A DNA stretch of 64,000 bases from Nematopogon swammerdamellus (GCA_946902875.1 OX336340.1:16817566-16881565); one strand, 5' to 3'. Shown: positions 1 to 11,943, counted from the first letter of the stretch. The notes: generated by a model not told the origin, from the sequence alone. Program-made: numbers and translations.

Positions 1-175
1 TTTTTATCAGTGCGGTTGTACCAACCCGGGCGGGTTAAACCCTACCACCTAGTAAGGTAAGAAGGGAATGGACCTACAGTTTTACGTGGAATCCGAACCA
101 CGGTCAGTCTCCAAGGGTCACCCATCCATCCACTGAACGCGCGCAGAGCGCGCGCAAAGCTGCCGTGCCGTCATC
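1..175 (-). mobile_element. Chimeric tRNA/5S SINE (family A), partial at window edge
   Basis: Contains ACCAACCCGGGCGGGTT, CTACAGTTTTACGTGGAATC and the start of the 5S-like part (GGTCACCCATCCA), then degenerates. The element continues leftward out of the window. Confidence 0.7.
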
Positions 176-842
176 GAAAGGGGCTGATGGTGTCGCGGTC
201 GAGTTCCTCCGAGTAATCCCCATAGAATGATCATACAGATTGGTTTTTTGTATCTATTGTGTGTGTATTGGATTAGAGAAATAAAAAAAAAATCATTTCA
301 AACCAATAATTGAGTAATATTACCCCATACAATATTCGTTGTAATTTTTGAATATCCTCAAAGGTCGGACGATGTGTGTCAAGATTACGTTGAGAATAAA
401 TAAATCCACGTTCAAGAGCAACATTTTGCTCTTCGCAGATTCGGTGTCAGTCATTTATTTGACTAGAGTGAATTTAGCATTTACCTTCACTAGATTCAGC
501 GTTGGTTTTAATTAGTAAATGTCGAGATAAGTCGAACCTACCATGCCCGGAACGGGAATTCACCCAGTGACTAGTGAGATTGGTTAGGTATATTATGCAA
601 TCACAAACACTGTAAATATGTAAGCATTCTATGTACGATTTATTTTGAACAATAAATGTATTTTCTTTCTTTGATTTTTTTTATACGAAGAGATTGAGGG
701 TTGGGGGAAGGAGGCATCATTTCGTCGAGCAGATGAACGTCATTGTAAACGGTGTGCAGGAAGTCGAAATAACAGAAAGAAAATATAATTGGTGTAATTA
801 AATCAATTATTGTGTACCTACCTAGTGTTTTATTATAGAAAT
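176..842. other. No recognised feature
   Basis: AT-rich; short frames only, none with recognisable motifs. Confidence 0.5.
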
Positions 843-1170
843 TTATATGGTTGGCTACAAGACCTACGAGCACTACACCCCACAAGACCTTGGTGAACTA
901 GTTGCCATGTCAGTATTTCATGTCAGGATAACACGAATGACCCATAGCGCCGCTTTGACCGACCTTACATTTCGTGGGGTAAATAGTGGTACCTACCAAT
1001 CAGGACTGGTTAAACCTCACACCTAGTAAGGTAAGGGAAAGGACCTACAGTATTTCGTCGAACCACCGTCACCCTCGACGGTCGAACGAAAAGTTCTTTC
1101 AGCGCCCGGGTGTGCTTAATTTCATGATCGGACCGGACATCGATCACCACCGAGCTACCGATGCTGACCG
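843..1170 (-). mobile_element. Family A SINE, diverged full-length copy
   Basis: TGGTTGGCTACAAGACCTAC at the 3' end through to the box A-like inverse ACCACCGAGCTACCGA. The 5S-like part keeps only TGCTTAATTTC, so the middle of the head differs from that of the consensus copies. Confidence 0.6.
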
Positions 1171-1422
1171 GACGTATGGCATAATGTGTCATAACAATGA
1201 GTAGGTATTCAATGCATACATATAACATTGACCGAGTTCGTATCCACATTGGATAACGTTTCCATTGATCTACCAATCCATTTGCCGGAAAGTAAATAAA
1301 CAGCTTTGAAATATTGGTAATGGTTAAGTAGACATAACAAAAGTAGAAAAAAGGTAAAAATATTGTAGCTAGAGCTTCGTCTGAGTTAAATGAAAATAAG
1401 GCTTTAGTGGATTACGTATGTT

Positions 1423-1800
1423 GTTTTTTTTTTTTTTATAGACTACCGGCACGGTTGGCTGTGCCCAAAAGTTCAAAGAACGATTAAGACACAGCCAATA
1501 ACCCCACTCCTCGCGAAACCACGCTCAGAGAGGCGCCATGCCAGCTACAAGGCGGACAAAGAGGTTGTTGTCTAATTTATTAACACGCCTTTTGAAGATT
1601 CCCAGGTTATAGGTGGTGGGGAACACACTCGCCGGAAGACCGTTCCATATTTTCGCCGTACGACATAGGAACGTTTTAGAAAAGCGATGCGTTCTCAGAA
1701 GTTGTGTGTCAACAACATATGGATGTTCCGAGCGAGTCCGGCGGGTGTGACGAATACGGATCGGGGCAGGAGGGTGGTTGTGGTTCACGAGCGCTCTTGA
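1423..1800 (-). pseudogene. LINE 3' end with reverse-transcriptase C-terminus
   Basis: The open frame 1525-1788 contains HPYVVDTQLLRTHRFSKTFL, CRTAKIWNGLPASVFP and YNLGIFKRRVNKL, the typical C-terminal end of non-LTR reverse transcriptases. Its 3' UTR runs to a T run (1425-1438) that represents the poly(A) tail on the minus strand. The 5' part is missing, the usual truncation of reverse transcription. Confidence 0.8.
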
Positions 1801-2164
1801 GACTCGGACTTCTACTTATTGGTGTTTGTTTATAGGATGAAAGGGACGCTAAAATTCGGTCGAACGTTATGTCACATATTTAAGTTCATGTGCCATCTGG
1901 AAGTCGTACAAGCTTGCCTGTTTCCCAAATGGCAGTGAGTTCGAAATTCGAATCCGTCACCGCAGACCACTTTTCCTGTCGTTCCGAGTTTGATTATTGC
2001 GCCTCTTTCTCGAACTTGGGTTGCCTCGTGGTTAGGTTTCCACGTTAAACGGTCGCTTTATTCCCTTACATTTCTAGAGAGCGGTAAAACCACACAGCAT
2101 TTGAGTCGGTAAGAGGGTAAAAGGAGGCGTGGTCGGCTCGTCACAAGCGTATAAGTACATAAGT

Positions 2165-2553
2165 ACATATATGAGGAGCAAGCAACGGAACAAAATCACA
2201 CATGTCCGAATAAACTTTTTTACAGGAGAGCCAAAAAACTAATAAACTAATATATGTATGTGTGATTTTGGTGCAAATTTTTCCAATCCAATGATTATTC
2301 TATTTCATTTGTGTAATTATGATCGCAAGTTTAGAGTTAGATATCAAAATACAACTTTGTACCAGGATATGTGTGATTCTGATGCAAACCTTGAATTTCT
2401 AGCGATTATACAAGAGCGATTAGTGTGATTTTGAATACTAATAAAACTGCTATTCGATAGGCGTCAGGCTAAACATGTCGAATCGATAAAAAAAACACTC
2501 ACGGAAAAAAGTGGATATATGTGATTTTATTCCGTTGCTCCTCATACATATAT
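2165..2553. mobile_element. MITE with ATGAGGAGCAACGG inverted ends
   Basis: The left end (ATGAGGAGCAAGCAACGG, then AAAATCACACAT) and the inverse of the right end share about 30 bases; GTGTGATTTTGGTGCAAA-like subrepeats lie inside. Confidence 0.7.
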
Positions 2554-3101
2554 TACACAATTTTTCGTCGCGCATAGCTTCACGGTTAAGGTCGCCAATA
2601 TCGAAATATATCTGCTATAAGCAGCCTAAGGCGATTTAGCATTGGGACTTTGTGACTTTGAGACTGCGCAATGCGGATGACACGTTCTGGCAAAAGTTTG
2701 ATCCAAAACGTAGAGCTCGAGAAATCTATACGCAGAAACGTCATTGCTTATACATTGCATATATTTTTACTTGTTACCATTCAAATTACATTAGGCAGTA
2801 CATATTATGACGTATAGTACAATATTTATTTTTCTTATTACTCGTATATAATTATGTTATAGTGGTAATATCTATACGTAATATAATAAAAATATAATCG
2901 TAATAATCTCTCCCTAGGGCCCGACCATCGGTAGCTTGGGTTCGCCCCGCCGCTGGTGGTGGAAACTCCATTTTTGTATCAATTTTAGATATTAATGTTT
3001 ATTTGTAAATAATGTAAAAATGTAAAATTGTTATAAAAAGAAAATGTGTAAATAAAGATATAATAATATATTGTAATATATATTGGTTATATTATTTGTT
3101 A
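2554..3101. other. Possible retroposon 3' end, otherwise nothing
   Basis: GCCCGACCATCGGTAGC to AATAAA (3051-3056) at about 2910-3070 looks like a LINE 3' UTR, but I cannot place it in a family. Confidence 0.35.
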
Positions 3102-3376
3102 TACACGGTGTTGCAACCCCAACCGTAAAACCCGAAAGGGGGTGATTCTGTACGTGAAATAGAAGAATTTTTGTTTTACGACTTTTTAATTTAAAGAAAA
3201 AATATATTTTTTTCTCCATAAATTTTGAGAATAGGTATTTAAAATTTGTATGGAAAAAATATTATTTTTTTTTGTTTCAAAAAATGTTTTTCGCCACAGA
3301 AGTTGTTTAGTTTCACATATAGAATAACCCCCTTATGTCAGTTAAATATATTACGGGGCAACTGCAACACCGTGTA
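3102..3376. mobile_element. MITE, 275 bp, 14-base perfect ends
   Basis: TACACGGTGTTGCA at 3102-3115 and its exact inverse at 3363-3376; the interior is AT-rich and partly self-complementary (AATTTTTGTTTTACG and similar). Superfamily unknown. Confidence 0.75.
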
Positions 3377-4019
3377 CATATTCTATGTACAATTTGTCCG
3401 TGTAAGTTATGTATTTATAATTTCATACTATTGTCCTTTCTTTAGGACTGCATTGTCTGCCCCTACGCGTTTTCTACATCCGAAAGATTAGTTCGCAAAG
3501 AATACCGCAAGGCATTGAACTCGCCTTTTGTGACCCTTTTACATAATTGTGAACAATAAAGTATATTTTAATTTAATTTAATTTCAGTAGATACGGCGTA
3601 GCGGAAATAAACGTGTATTTTGTAATTTCTTCTTTGTCTTCTTTTCGCCTTCTCGGCAAGTTGATGGGCTTTCTATTCCCTTGAATAACTCGAGAGCTAA
3701 CAAACTCACCCACCAAACTCGCCTTGAGGCAATTCCGCTGAATTCAACTTGAACAACATTCTGAAAACGACTCGAACAGGAGTGAGATAGACTGCGATCC
3801 GAAATGGAACACAAATGTTTGATTCCTATTAAATGTTATTGATAATTGGAAGTTTAGAGAAAGCGGTTGACGTGTCGAGAATGCCTGTAGTCAGAATTAA
3901 CGATAATATTATACCTAAGGTATATCAACTTATGGGCAGAAACAAACAAACATACAATAATATAATACAAAAACATTAGATTTTTAACAGAAGGGAGAAA
4001 GAGAATTTTCGTTTTTGAA
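3377..4019. other. Possible retroposon tail, otherwise nothing
   Basis: CAATAAAGTATATTTTAATT with an (ATTTA)n run at 3568-3585 resembles a retroposon end; the rest is unassigned. Confidence 0.35.
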
Positions 4020-4150
4020 GTCGTTAAAGGTTAACTGGAAGAAATCACTTGCAGTGATAAGTCCGCCCCTGCGCACTCCTGTATTTTTTGTTTCTTGTCG
4101 TGTACTGTTCTTCTTTCCATTGTGTGCAATAAAGAGTTTCTTTTGTAGTA
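4020..4150 (+). mobile_element. Retroposon 3' end (AAGTCCGCC / CAATAAAGAG family)
   Basis: ACTGGAAGAAATCACTTGCA, GATAAGTCCGCC and TGTGCAATAAAGAGTTTCTT with a poly(A) signal. Same family as 17268-17410 and 47753-47895. Confidence 0.65.
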
Positions 4151-5479
4151 TATTCTATTCCAGGGGAACATAAAGTTGAGAATGAAGAAACTAAATATTA
4201 GGCATGTTGAAAAGGGCTCACATTGAAATATCAACTATATATATTTACACGTGTGAAAAGCGAATTTTATCTAAGAAACTTGTGGGTGAAAGGTCTGAAA
4301 AAATCATGCGTGTAAAGAATTCCACAAAAAATTGAGAGACATTATAAAAAGTAAGATGGCCAATACTTTTTCACATCTACTGTATTTACGGAACCCTTGG
4401 CGCATGAAAAAAAAATTCAGACTTTTTTTGTGCTTTGCGACGCTTAGTACTAAGCAACCAGACTACGTACAACAATTCTAAATATGTCGGATGAAAGATC
4501 CATCTAACAACTTTAAATAAGTGATACGTTTTTATTTGGTCATTCCATCCATTCTGGCCCAAATCCCTGACCCTTCAAGTTGGGATGTTTTGAAAAATGC
4601 GAAAACACGCAAACTTCAAACACCTCTCGCGATTTAGTCGTTAATTCGAGACAAACTCTAACGAACAGACAAAAGTTTTAACTTTATTCGATACTTCAAA
4701 CAAAACCCTGTATGCCTAGGTGGGACAATATGGGCTACCAAAGTTGAAAATTTTTCTTATGATTTTTTTTTTCAAACTGCGCAAACCTCAAAAAGTTTGA
4801 CGGCTGCCATGTGTAGGTACATGCATACTCACTCTATTTTTTTCATTGTTGGAGAAATAAAGCAGATTAAATGCATTTATTATATCAATAAATAATTTTA
4901 ATAGCTAGGCAGTTCAGTAAATTTTGTAAAGAGCTCTTAGTGGTCGTTCTGTTTTTGTAACGAGGATAGCTAGAACATTCTTCAAATACAAAATTATGCA
5001 AAAGTTATTTTTAATCGTGTATATTTTAATAAGAATGGAAAAGTTGCTGCTTCGCTCTGGTCGTTTTCACAGCCTCAGGCGACGAGCTCTTCGAGATTGT
5101 GTTTATTTTTGTCTGCAACGTCTTATATTGAAGTTTAATTAATTTACTACGTTTCTCGACTGACTCCACTTGAGGTGTATAATTCAGTTCAAAAACAGAT
5201 TTTCTGATTCAGAGATGTTATTAATTAACAAGTGCATATGTTACACTGTGTTGTATTAGTAAGCTGGTCTGCCATGATCATATCAGAAACTTATTGAACA
5301 ATGTAATTTTTGCCGTTCAAACTTATATAGGTAAAAAATAACGCATAAGCATTGCTGGGTTCCCGTGATTTTTTACTTCAGATTTAGTGTATTTACGGAA
5401 CCCTTGGCGCATGAAGTAAATTAAATTTAATGAGCGTAAACTCTTCGAAAATTTTAATAACTTTAAAAAAAATGTAAAC
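4151..5479. other. Mostly unassigned
   Basis: TATTTACGGAACCCTTGGCG occurs twice (4381-4400 and 5390-5409), probably ends of the AGTGCGAGTC repeat family. Confidence 0.45.
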
Positions 5480-5690
5480 CAACATGAGTGGCTGTGCCGA
5501 GGGACCAATGGTACAGTCGCCAGAGCCAAAAATACCTCTCCGCTCGAAATCACACTCAGGCGCCATGCTGATTTTCGGACGGTTGCTAGGCAGTCTAGCT
5601 TGTTAATACGACGATTGAAGACACCCAGGTTAAAGGAATAACTCATCGGTGCGCCTCGGATTGGAACTTGCGACCTCTCGCATCGCATCG
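5480..5690 (-). pseudogene. LINE 3' end fragment
   Basis: SYSFNLGVFNRRINKL corresponds to YNLGIFKRRVNKL of the LINE end at 1423-1800, and the 3' UTR start (GGCTGTGCCGAGGGACC) is related too. Confidence 0.6.
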
Positions 5691-6722
5691 TAATGAATGA
5701 CCGAGCGACGGTCGCTTAGTTGTGAATACCTATAGTGTTAGCTTGACACAAACTAGACGGACACCAGACGCGAACACTGAAATCGTTTTAGCTCAGCCAC
5801 AATCCATCTATTTCCAGCATGATTTTCCGCTGTCTGGGTTCAAATTTACCGCTTTTCAGTTGTCTGTTCTAATTTTGAAATTAGTCTGATAGTTCTGATA
5901 TTTAAACAATATTGAATGGACTTAAACATACTTTTAAACACATTCAGCTCGCAACAAAACGTAACGCAATCTTAAAAAAAAAAGGTATTTTGTTTTGGTT
6001 CGCAATCACTTAGGCATAATATTGGAGTATATGTACATATTTTTGTAATAGACAGATATTTTCGGAATATATAATAAAATCTCCACACGTGTTTCATAGC
6101 TTGACCCACTCACTAGTCTCATTCTATGAGACGAGTAAAGAAGGTGAAAGCAGAATGAATGAACGAATGAGCAAAGGATGTGAAAGGGGATGGAAGGGAC
6201 TTCGTTCCCCTCAGCTGTCGACTTGAGATGTGTTCGATCTAAAGAAAGTTACATACATGTAAAACCTTTTGTAGATATGGGGATTTTTCTGCGAATAGAC
6301 TCAATTCGGCTGGCAATAGAATAGTGCGAATGGCTGTATAGATTTTCATCGGACTGTTAATATAATTTTAAATGTGTTAACGGTTTCCTTTTGATACATT
6401 TCATTTTGAGCGTATTTATTGAAATTTACGCTTGGACAAGTCAGGTATAAATTTTCTATCCGCACATTCTATTTTTGCGCGACGAGAAAGAACGGGCTAG
6501 AAAACTCACCTGCAGACCCTGCAGTCAATATTTATTTATTTATTTACAATAGTTGCTAATGTACATACTTATACATATACGTTACCCTGCCCGCTGGCCT
6601 ATTTTTATTTGTTTCCAGTATTCTATAAAACAATAGTTAATCAGTTGTTAGGTTGGGCTCGATGAACAAGACCTGAATGACGAATATACATATACGAATA
6701 TCTACATAATATTAGAATAAAC
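5691..6722. other. No recognised feature
   Basis: AT-rich; TTATTTATTTATTTA at 6530-6544 is the only simple repeat noted. Confidence 0.5.
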
Positions 6723-7028
6723 GCAAAGACTTAAATCGATAGATAGGGCATAGTCTAACATGGCGCACTACAGACAATGTCACCAATTAAAGGGCCGCAT
6801 GCGGCTACTTCGCATCAGACGCCATACTACCACGCGCGTATTGAGAGGTCGTTTCACGGAACGGAACGCGCCGATGCGCGAGTGCAGAGCGTTAGCGTTT
6901 TGTTAACATGAGGCAATTTTGATGCGATTCTTGATAACTACTGTATATGAACTCACACACACGGTTATGTCTAATCTCAGTGACGAACTTTTGAGCGCTT
7001 TACTCTGTCTATCGATTTAAATCTTTGC
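6723..7028. mobile_element. MITE-like element, about 306 bp
   Basis: Inverted ends GCAAAGACTTAAATCGATAG (6723-6742) and its near-inverse (7009-7028, one mismatch). The interior is GC-richer than both flanks. Confidence 0.65.
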
Positions 7029-7149
7029 ATAAACATATATTCTTTTAATACGCAAAAAACTTAATATCAAACCGGATTTCGAACCTTCAAGAGATTACTA
7101 TAAGCCCAAGGATTATTTCACAAACACTTTAATATTTCAGCAAGAGCAC

Positions 7150-7445
7150 ATTTTTTTTTTATTGAAAGCGCGACATGTGGCGTCGAGCGACCCATAAGGT
7201 GTTTAACGACGCCCATATACATTTGGTCGTACGCGGGGGTTGCGAACGCCATGCCGGCCTGACAGGTGCCCATTCACGGCCCTCTTGAAGAACCCGATAC
7301 TGTACTTAGGGGCAGTTCCAGAGTTTACCGGTTCTGCAGAGAAAAGATTTGCATAACCGGTTGGTAAGCGTCCGCGGTAAGTCCAGCGTGTAGGGATGCA
7401 ATCCCTGGCCGGTGCTCGTGGTGCGGAGGTGGAACAAAGCATTTT
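7150..7445 (-). pseudogene. LINE 3' end (second family)
   Basis: Minus-strand reading gives PYTLDLPRTLTNRL, KSFLCRTGKLWN and, across a shift, YSIGFFKRAVNGHLSGRHG; a T run at 7151-7160 is the inverse of its A-tail. Related copies: 10895-11570 and 37540-37735. Confidence 0.7.
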
Positions 7446-8933
7446 TAGAAACTGACTTTTACGCGGTGCTTTTACGCGAGCCAAGCCACGGGGAAGAGTT
7501 AGTTTACGATAAAACACATATGAACGCAAAGCCCTGCTCCATCGAAAAGTCAATGCCTAATAAAAAAAAAAGAGGACCTTGTGCGAGCCAGCGAGCAAGC
7601 GATTTAAGCGTGCAGTGTGTACCGACCCTAAGGGCGCAGTTAGTAAGGGTGAGGGCGTGACGGCTATTCGTCAGGCTCCTACTTGCACAGCCTTTACACC
7701 TGTGGGCTCAAACGTAACGAAGATATACAACCGACCGCGGTAGTCACACCGGTGAACGCTTTCTTGGCGCGTCTAATAAGGGAAGTAGGTACTATTATAT
7801 CTTCTCTTCTTGTTATTATAAAATGTAATGTATGTCTCTCTGCAGGTCCGTCTGTCGCCCTGTCGGTGAAGAGTAAACTACAAAACGGCTGAACTGATTT
7901 ACAGGCAGTTTTCACAAACATGAAATGTGGCGTATATAGAGGCTATGATCTCATAACGATATTTCTGGGAGTTGGCCAGTGAATGAAAATCTTTCGTAGC
8001 TGACATACATGTATGAAATGTATGTTTATGAAAATGATGCATTTAGGAAATTTTGAGTATAGCTAATTCTAAAAAAATATCAATAGCATATATCTAAGTC
8101 CTAAACCTACAATGCCGCGAGCTTAGCCGTGGGAAGAATATAGGGAATGCTACATATAAGAGGTATTGGGGATGTTCAGACAAATTCTGACGATGTGGTT
8201 CGTTGATGAAGAGGGAGCACTGGTTAGGGTCAGGGCTTTGTTGGGGATTTGAAACGTCAATATTTATACAGGGGACTTAGAGTACGCGAGGAATATCAAG
8301 GTGATTCTGGAAGAGAAAAAGAAATATTATTTTTAGTTTTTAATAAATATTGATTTGAAAGTGGTTTAAGGTTAATAATAGTAGGTTAATAATAATAGTA
8401 CCTAGTGTTATTGCGAAGTGACATTTATAATGTAAACTTTTTTTCATAAAGTTATGCTGTTATACATTTCTTGTATAAACCGTAAGTAAGTAAGTAATAA
8501 AAGACGTACAGTTTTATTTTTGAATGAAAAATTTAGTGGATAATAATATACTTTAGAATTTTTTTTATCCTTTTATTCAATTTGTAAAACTAAAGAGAAA
8601 AATAGTGGCAGCCCTAAAAAGTTCCCAAACATAGTTAGGTATAATTACATTTTATGACAAATACGTGTCAGCTCTTGGTCCCCGGCTTGTCCCCGGTAGC
8701 TATCAGTAGCTAGCTGAAGCTTAGTTCGTTCAACTTCAAAGTTAATGATGCTTTAAAAACGGACTTAGTAATTTATTCCATGAAAACTTTATATGGAGCA
8801 AAATTACTCATCTATATTATAATTTTTTTCCTTCCGAGATCAAAAAAAGTATATTTTATTAAAAACAAATATTTTAACAGTTGACACAATTATTATAGAA
8901 TGCATTGATGCCACGACACAGGATTTTGGTTCG
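7446..8933. other. No recognised feature
   Basis: Open frames at 7412-7660 and 7683-7892 have no family motifs; the LINE end at 7150-7445 stops short of them. Confidence 0.45.
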
Positions 8934-9212
8934 TGTCGTGGGGTTTCAGATTTGATCATGCATGTCGTAAAAGGCGACTAAGGGATAAGGACAAGATGCC
9001 GTGCTAATGGGCGACAGCGTAGCCACCTCTCACCTTTTAACGGTCTTTCTACCGAGTCATGCCGCACGTGGGCCTTCGCGCTGCTTGATAGTTATCTTGT
9101 CCGAATACTTTGCTAAACGTGGCGGTCGGTGTTGTGCTGTAATTTACAAGAGTACCTGCAGCACAACATCGATTGCTCTGCTCACCCCGATTGTCGGGAT
9201 ACAGCGTGCGGT
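8934..9212 (+). mobile_element. GCATGTCGTAAAAGGCGAC repeat, near complete
   Basis: GCATGTCGTAAAAGGCGACT, AAGGACAAGATGCCGTGCTA and an internal hairpin (GGTGTTGTGCTG facing CAGCACAACATC) before CCCCGATTGTCGGGATACAG. Inverse copy at 13866-14162; pieces at 23456-23512, 30288-30352, 59565-59635 and 60052-60090. Confidence 0.65.
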
Positions 9213-9654
9213 ATGTATGTAGATTTGATCAAAGGAAATTTCAATGCTGGAACGAGCTTAGAAAATATTCTAGGTGGTAGAACCATTACATCCCTAAGCA
9301 GTGTACAAAAAATGAATACCCACAAAGGAGTTTTTTTTGTTAGAGTTATAAGATTTCCCTAGTAAAAAAGTCTTATATTTCTAGCTTAGATTCCTAATAT
9401 ATTTCTTTGTGTACATACAAATATATTACATTATCTCAAGGACTGAAATTCTCGCAGTCGACCATATACATCTAAACATTGCTATTAGTACAGGTTTCAT
9501 CACTGTGTTTTCATTCAGCGTAATTAAGGGCACTATACATATAGAAATTGCCCAAGGCAATATGTCTGCCCTTGCCACACATTAAGTAGCAAAGTGTAGT
9601 AGTATGTAGTGCCAATACTGCTTTTATACGAGTAAGTGTTAGTGTCTTACGGAC

Positions 9655-9815
9655 TTCTCGCTACATCAACTACAACATCCTTGATGTCAGCCCATCCTTG
9701 GTGAACTAGGTTCATGTTAGTGCTTCATTTTGGTCCTGCCGGCTACAATGAACTGCACGGAAAACACGTACTATTCTACATAGCCGTTCTGACCGACCAC
9801 TTATTCAGTTTCAAC
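9655..9815 (-). mobile_element. Family A SINE, 3' part only
   Basis: Diverged match to the tail half (CCTTGATGTCAGCCCAT, GGTGAACTAGG, CACGGAAAACACG, TACATAGCCGTT). Confidence 0.6.
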
Positions 9816-9977
9816 TAGGAACTAACTCCACAAGAATGGCATGCGACGAAAATAGGGCGAATTTATAGCAGAATTGAATTTCTTTCAGACCATCTTGTAC
9901 GCAACAATGAATTAAGATACATAGTTACGTTGTATCTATAGTGTTACTTCGTGTGACGGATGACACTGAAAAGAATA

Positions 9978-10262
9978 AAACCGGCCAAGTGCGAGTCAGA
10001 CTCGCGCACCGGGGTTTCCGCACCACAAAAATAAAGTTGAAAAAAAAACCTTTCTTGTATGGGGACCCCTCTAATTTGAAACTTTAATATTTTTTATTAT
10101 TTGTTGTTATGTCCGCAATAATAACGCGTCATTTTCTGTGAAAATTTTAGCCGTCTAGCTATTACGGTTCCAAAGATACAGCCATCGGACGCACGGACAG
10201 ACAGACAGACGACGTAGGCTTAGTAAGAGACTTCTGTATTGAACCCTACGGGACCCTAAAAA
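9978..10262 (+). mobile_element. Lepidopteran AGTGCGAGTC repeat, near complete
   Basis: From CGGCCAAGTGCGAGTCAGAC through CTATTACGGTTCCAAAGATA and (GACA)n to GGGACCCTAAAAATGG. Usually bounded by GGAACCCTAAAAA; class uncertain to me (microsatellite-associated). Confidence 0.7.
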
Positions 10263-10380
10263 TGGCTATCAACGTTCAGTAAGCAGTTGGCTAAATTGAA
10301 CCTGTTCAGCTAAATTTAGCTAGCTGTAAACGTTTTTCCCAGTGTAAGTAGTATTTAGTGATTAGAAAATAAGAGAAGAC

Positions 10381-10522
10381 TTAGGCCCAATTGCGCCAAC
10401 ACGAGTTTAGAGTTAAGTAGCGAGTTATGGATTTAAACGTGGTTCCCACAGTCAACGGGTACTAGCTTAACGAGTTAAACTGGTTTATATAGTTAAATTC
10501 GTGTTGGTGCAAGTGGGCCTAA
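10381..10522. mobile_element. MITE, 142 bp, TTAGGCCC ends
   Basis: TTAGGCCCAATTGCGCCAAC and the inverse GTTGGTGCAAGTGGGCCTAA. Same end type as 41184-41606. Confidence 0.7.
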
Positions 10523-10894
10523 GTGTTTAGAGTTCACACTTGACCTATTTTCTACCCAAAGGGCTGTAGAGCGCACCAGGGCGTGTTCCTGGGCCCAACG
10601 TTTCAGTGCCCCCGGCTTCCCCTTATAATTTATTTACCTGCGCCTAAGATCCATTCGCGTAAGTAATCCCGAAAAAGCATTCAGGAATATAACAAAGCAA
10701 ACTTGTCTAGAGAGACCGTTCAGCTTTGTTAGCTTTGCTGAATTCAGAATGAGGAGCAAAGATCAAAGGAATGCATCACGGTGAAGGCTTTTCATATTTT
10801 CGCGCTACCTCGGTTTACATCTGAATCTGAGGGGAGTGCTCGGAGGAGATGTTTGACGCGATCCCGCCGTCTCATTTCCTCCTCCGCACAATGC

Positions 10895-11003
10895 GCACTG
10901 GGCAGGGATTGCATACCTACACTTTGGACTTACCGCGGATGTGTACCAATCGGTTCTGCAATTCTTTCCTCTACAGAATCTGTAAACTATGGAACGAATT
11001 CCC
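10895..11003 (+). pseudogene. LINE 3' end, part 1, cut by a SINE
   Basis: Reads YTLDLPRMCTNRF and CKLWNEFP, breaking off exactly where the family A SINE begins; the continuation is at 11383-11570. Confidence 0.7.
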
Positions 11004-11382
11004 TTTTTTTTATCGAAACTGACACGGTTGGCTACATCACCTACAACAGTCAGCCCACAACACCGGGTGAACTAGGTGCCATGTCAGTGCGTCCCCCTTT
11101 GATCGTGCCGGCTACACTGAACTGGACGGAAAACACAAACTATTTACATAGCCGTTTCGACCGACGACGTTTCATTCTGTGCGGTGGTACCAACCCGGAC
11201 GGGTTGAACCCTACCACCTAGTAAGGTAAGAAGGGAAGGGACCTACAGTCTTACGTGGAATCCGAACCACGGTCAGCCTCCAACGGTCGAGCGGTCACCC
11301 ATCCAAGTACTGACCGCGCCCAGCATTGCTTAACAATCAATAGCAACAGTCGACTGTCTGCACCACTGCGCTATAGAGGCTG
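11004..11382 (-). mobile_element. Family A SINE, full-length, inserted into a LINE 3' end
   Basis: Reads 3' to 5' from the A-tail (T run 11004-11010) through TATCGAAACTGACACGGTTG to the head. The 5S rRNA-like segment is at 11290-11334 (inverse of GTTAAGCAATGCTGGGCGCG..GGATGGGTGACCGCT), and a tRNA-like box A inverse (CCACTGCGCTA) at 11362-11372. LINE coding sequence lies directly on both sides (to 11003 and from 11383). Confidence 0.9.
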
Positions 11383-11570
11383 ACAAAAGCTTGCCCCCCA
11401 TATTTCCCCCCAAACACAGTTATGGGGTCTTTAAGAGGGGCGTAAATGAGCACATTTCAGGCCGGCATAGCATTCGCACCCCGCATGCGACTCGAATGTC
11501 CACGCGTAACGATAGTCACCTTACGGGTAGCTCGGCGCCACAAGTCGCGTTTTCTATAAAAAAAATTAAA
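11383..11570 (+). pseudogene. LINE 3' end, part 2
   Basis: Continues with YGVFKRGVNEHISGRHSIR, then the 3' UTR (CGGCGCCACAAGTCGCGTTT) and an A-rich end at about 11558-11570. Together with 10895-11003 it is one insertion interrupted by the SINE. Confidence 0.7.
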
Positions 11571-11681
11571 ATGCTGGTAAAGTATGATGAAACGACTGTA
11601 ATGGGCCCTAGGAGACAAGCTAACGACGACGGCGGCGTATACAAAACACAAGGGGATATGTTGAGAGTAATCCTCGTAAGT

Positions 11682-11943
11682 CGGCGAAACTGTAGGTCCC
11701 TTCCCTTGCCCCTTATTAGATGGTAGGCTCAAATTGTAGCCGACTGGGTTGGTACCACTGTACTGGATCTAAGATGGCCGCATAGCAGCCTCGGTTGTGT
11801 TCTCCTCTAGTCCAGTATAGCCAGCAATCCAGGGAAGTCTCCGGTATGGCACCTACCTTCTCGGAGGTGATATTGGCTGGAGCATGCGCTTTGGCCCTTC
11901 TAACTCAGCCACCCATACCGGATTACATAAAAAAAAAAATCGA
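11682..11943 (+). mobile_element. tRNA-derived SINE (family B), 5'-truncated
   Basis: Begins within the body (AAACTGTAGGTCCCTTCCC) and ends in an A-tail (11932-11942); the tRNA head is missing. Confidence 0.85.

Noticed and set aside
3246..3491. Phenylalanine-rich frame
   Set aside because: T-rich translation inside a MITE.
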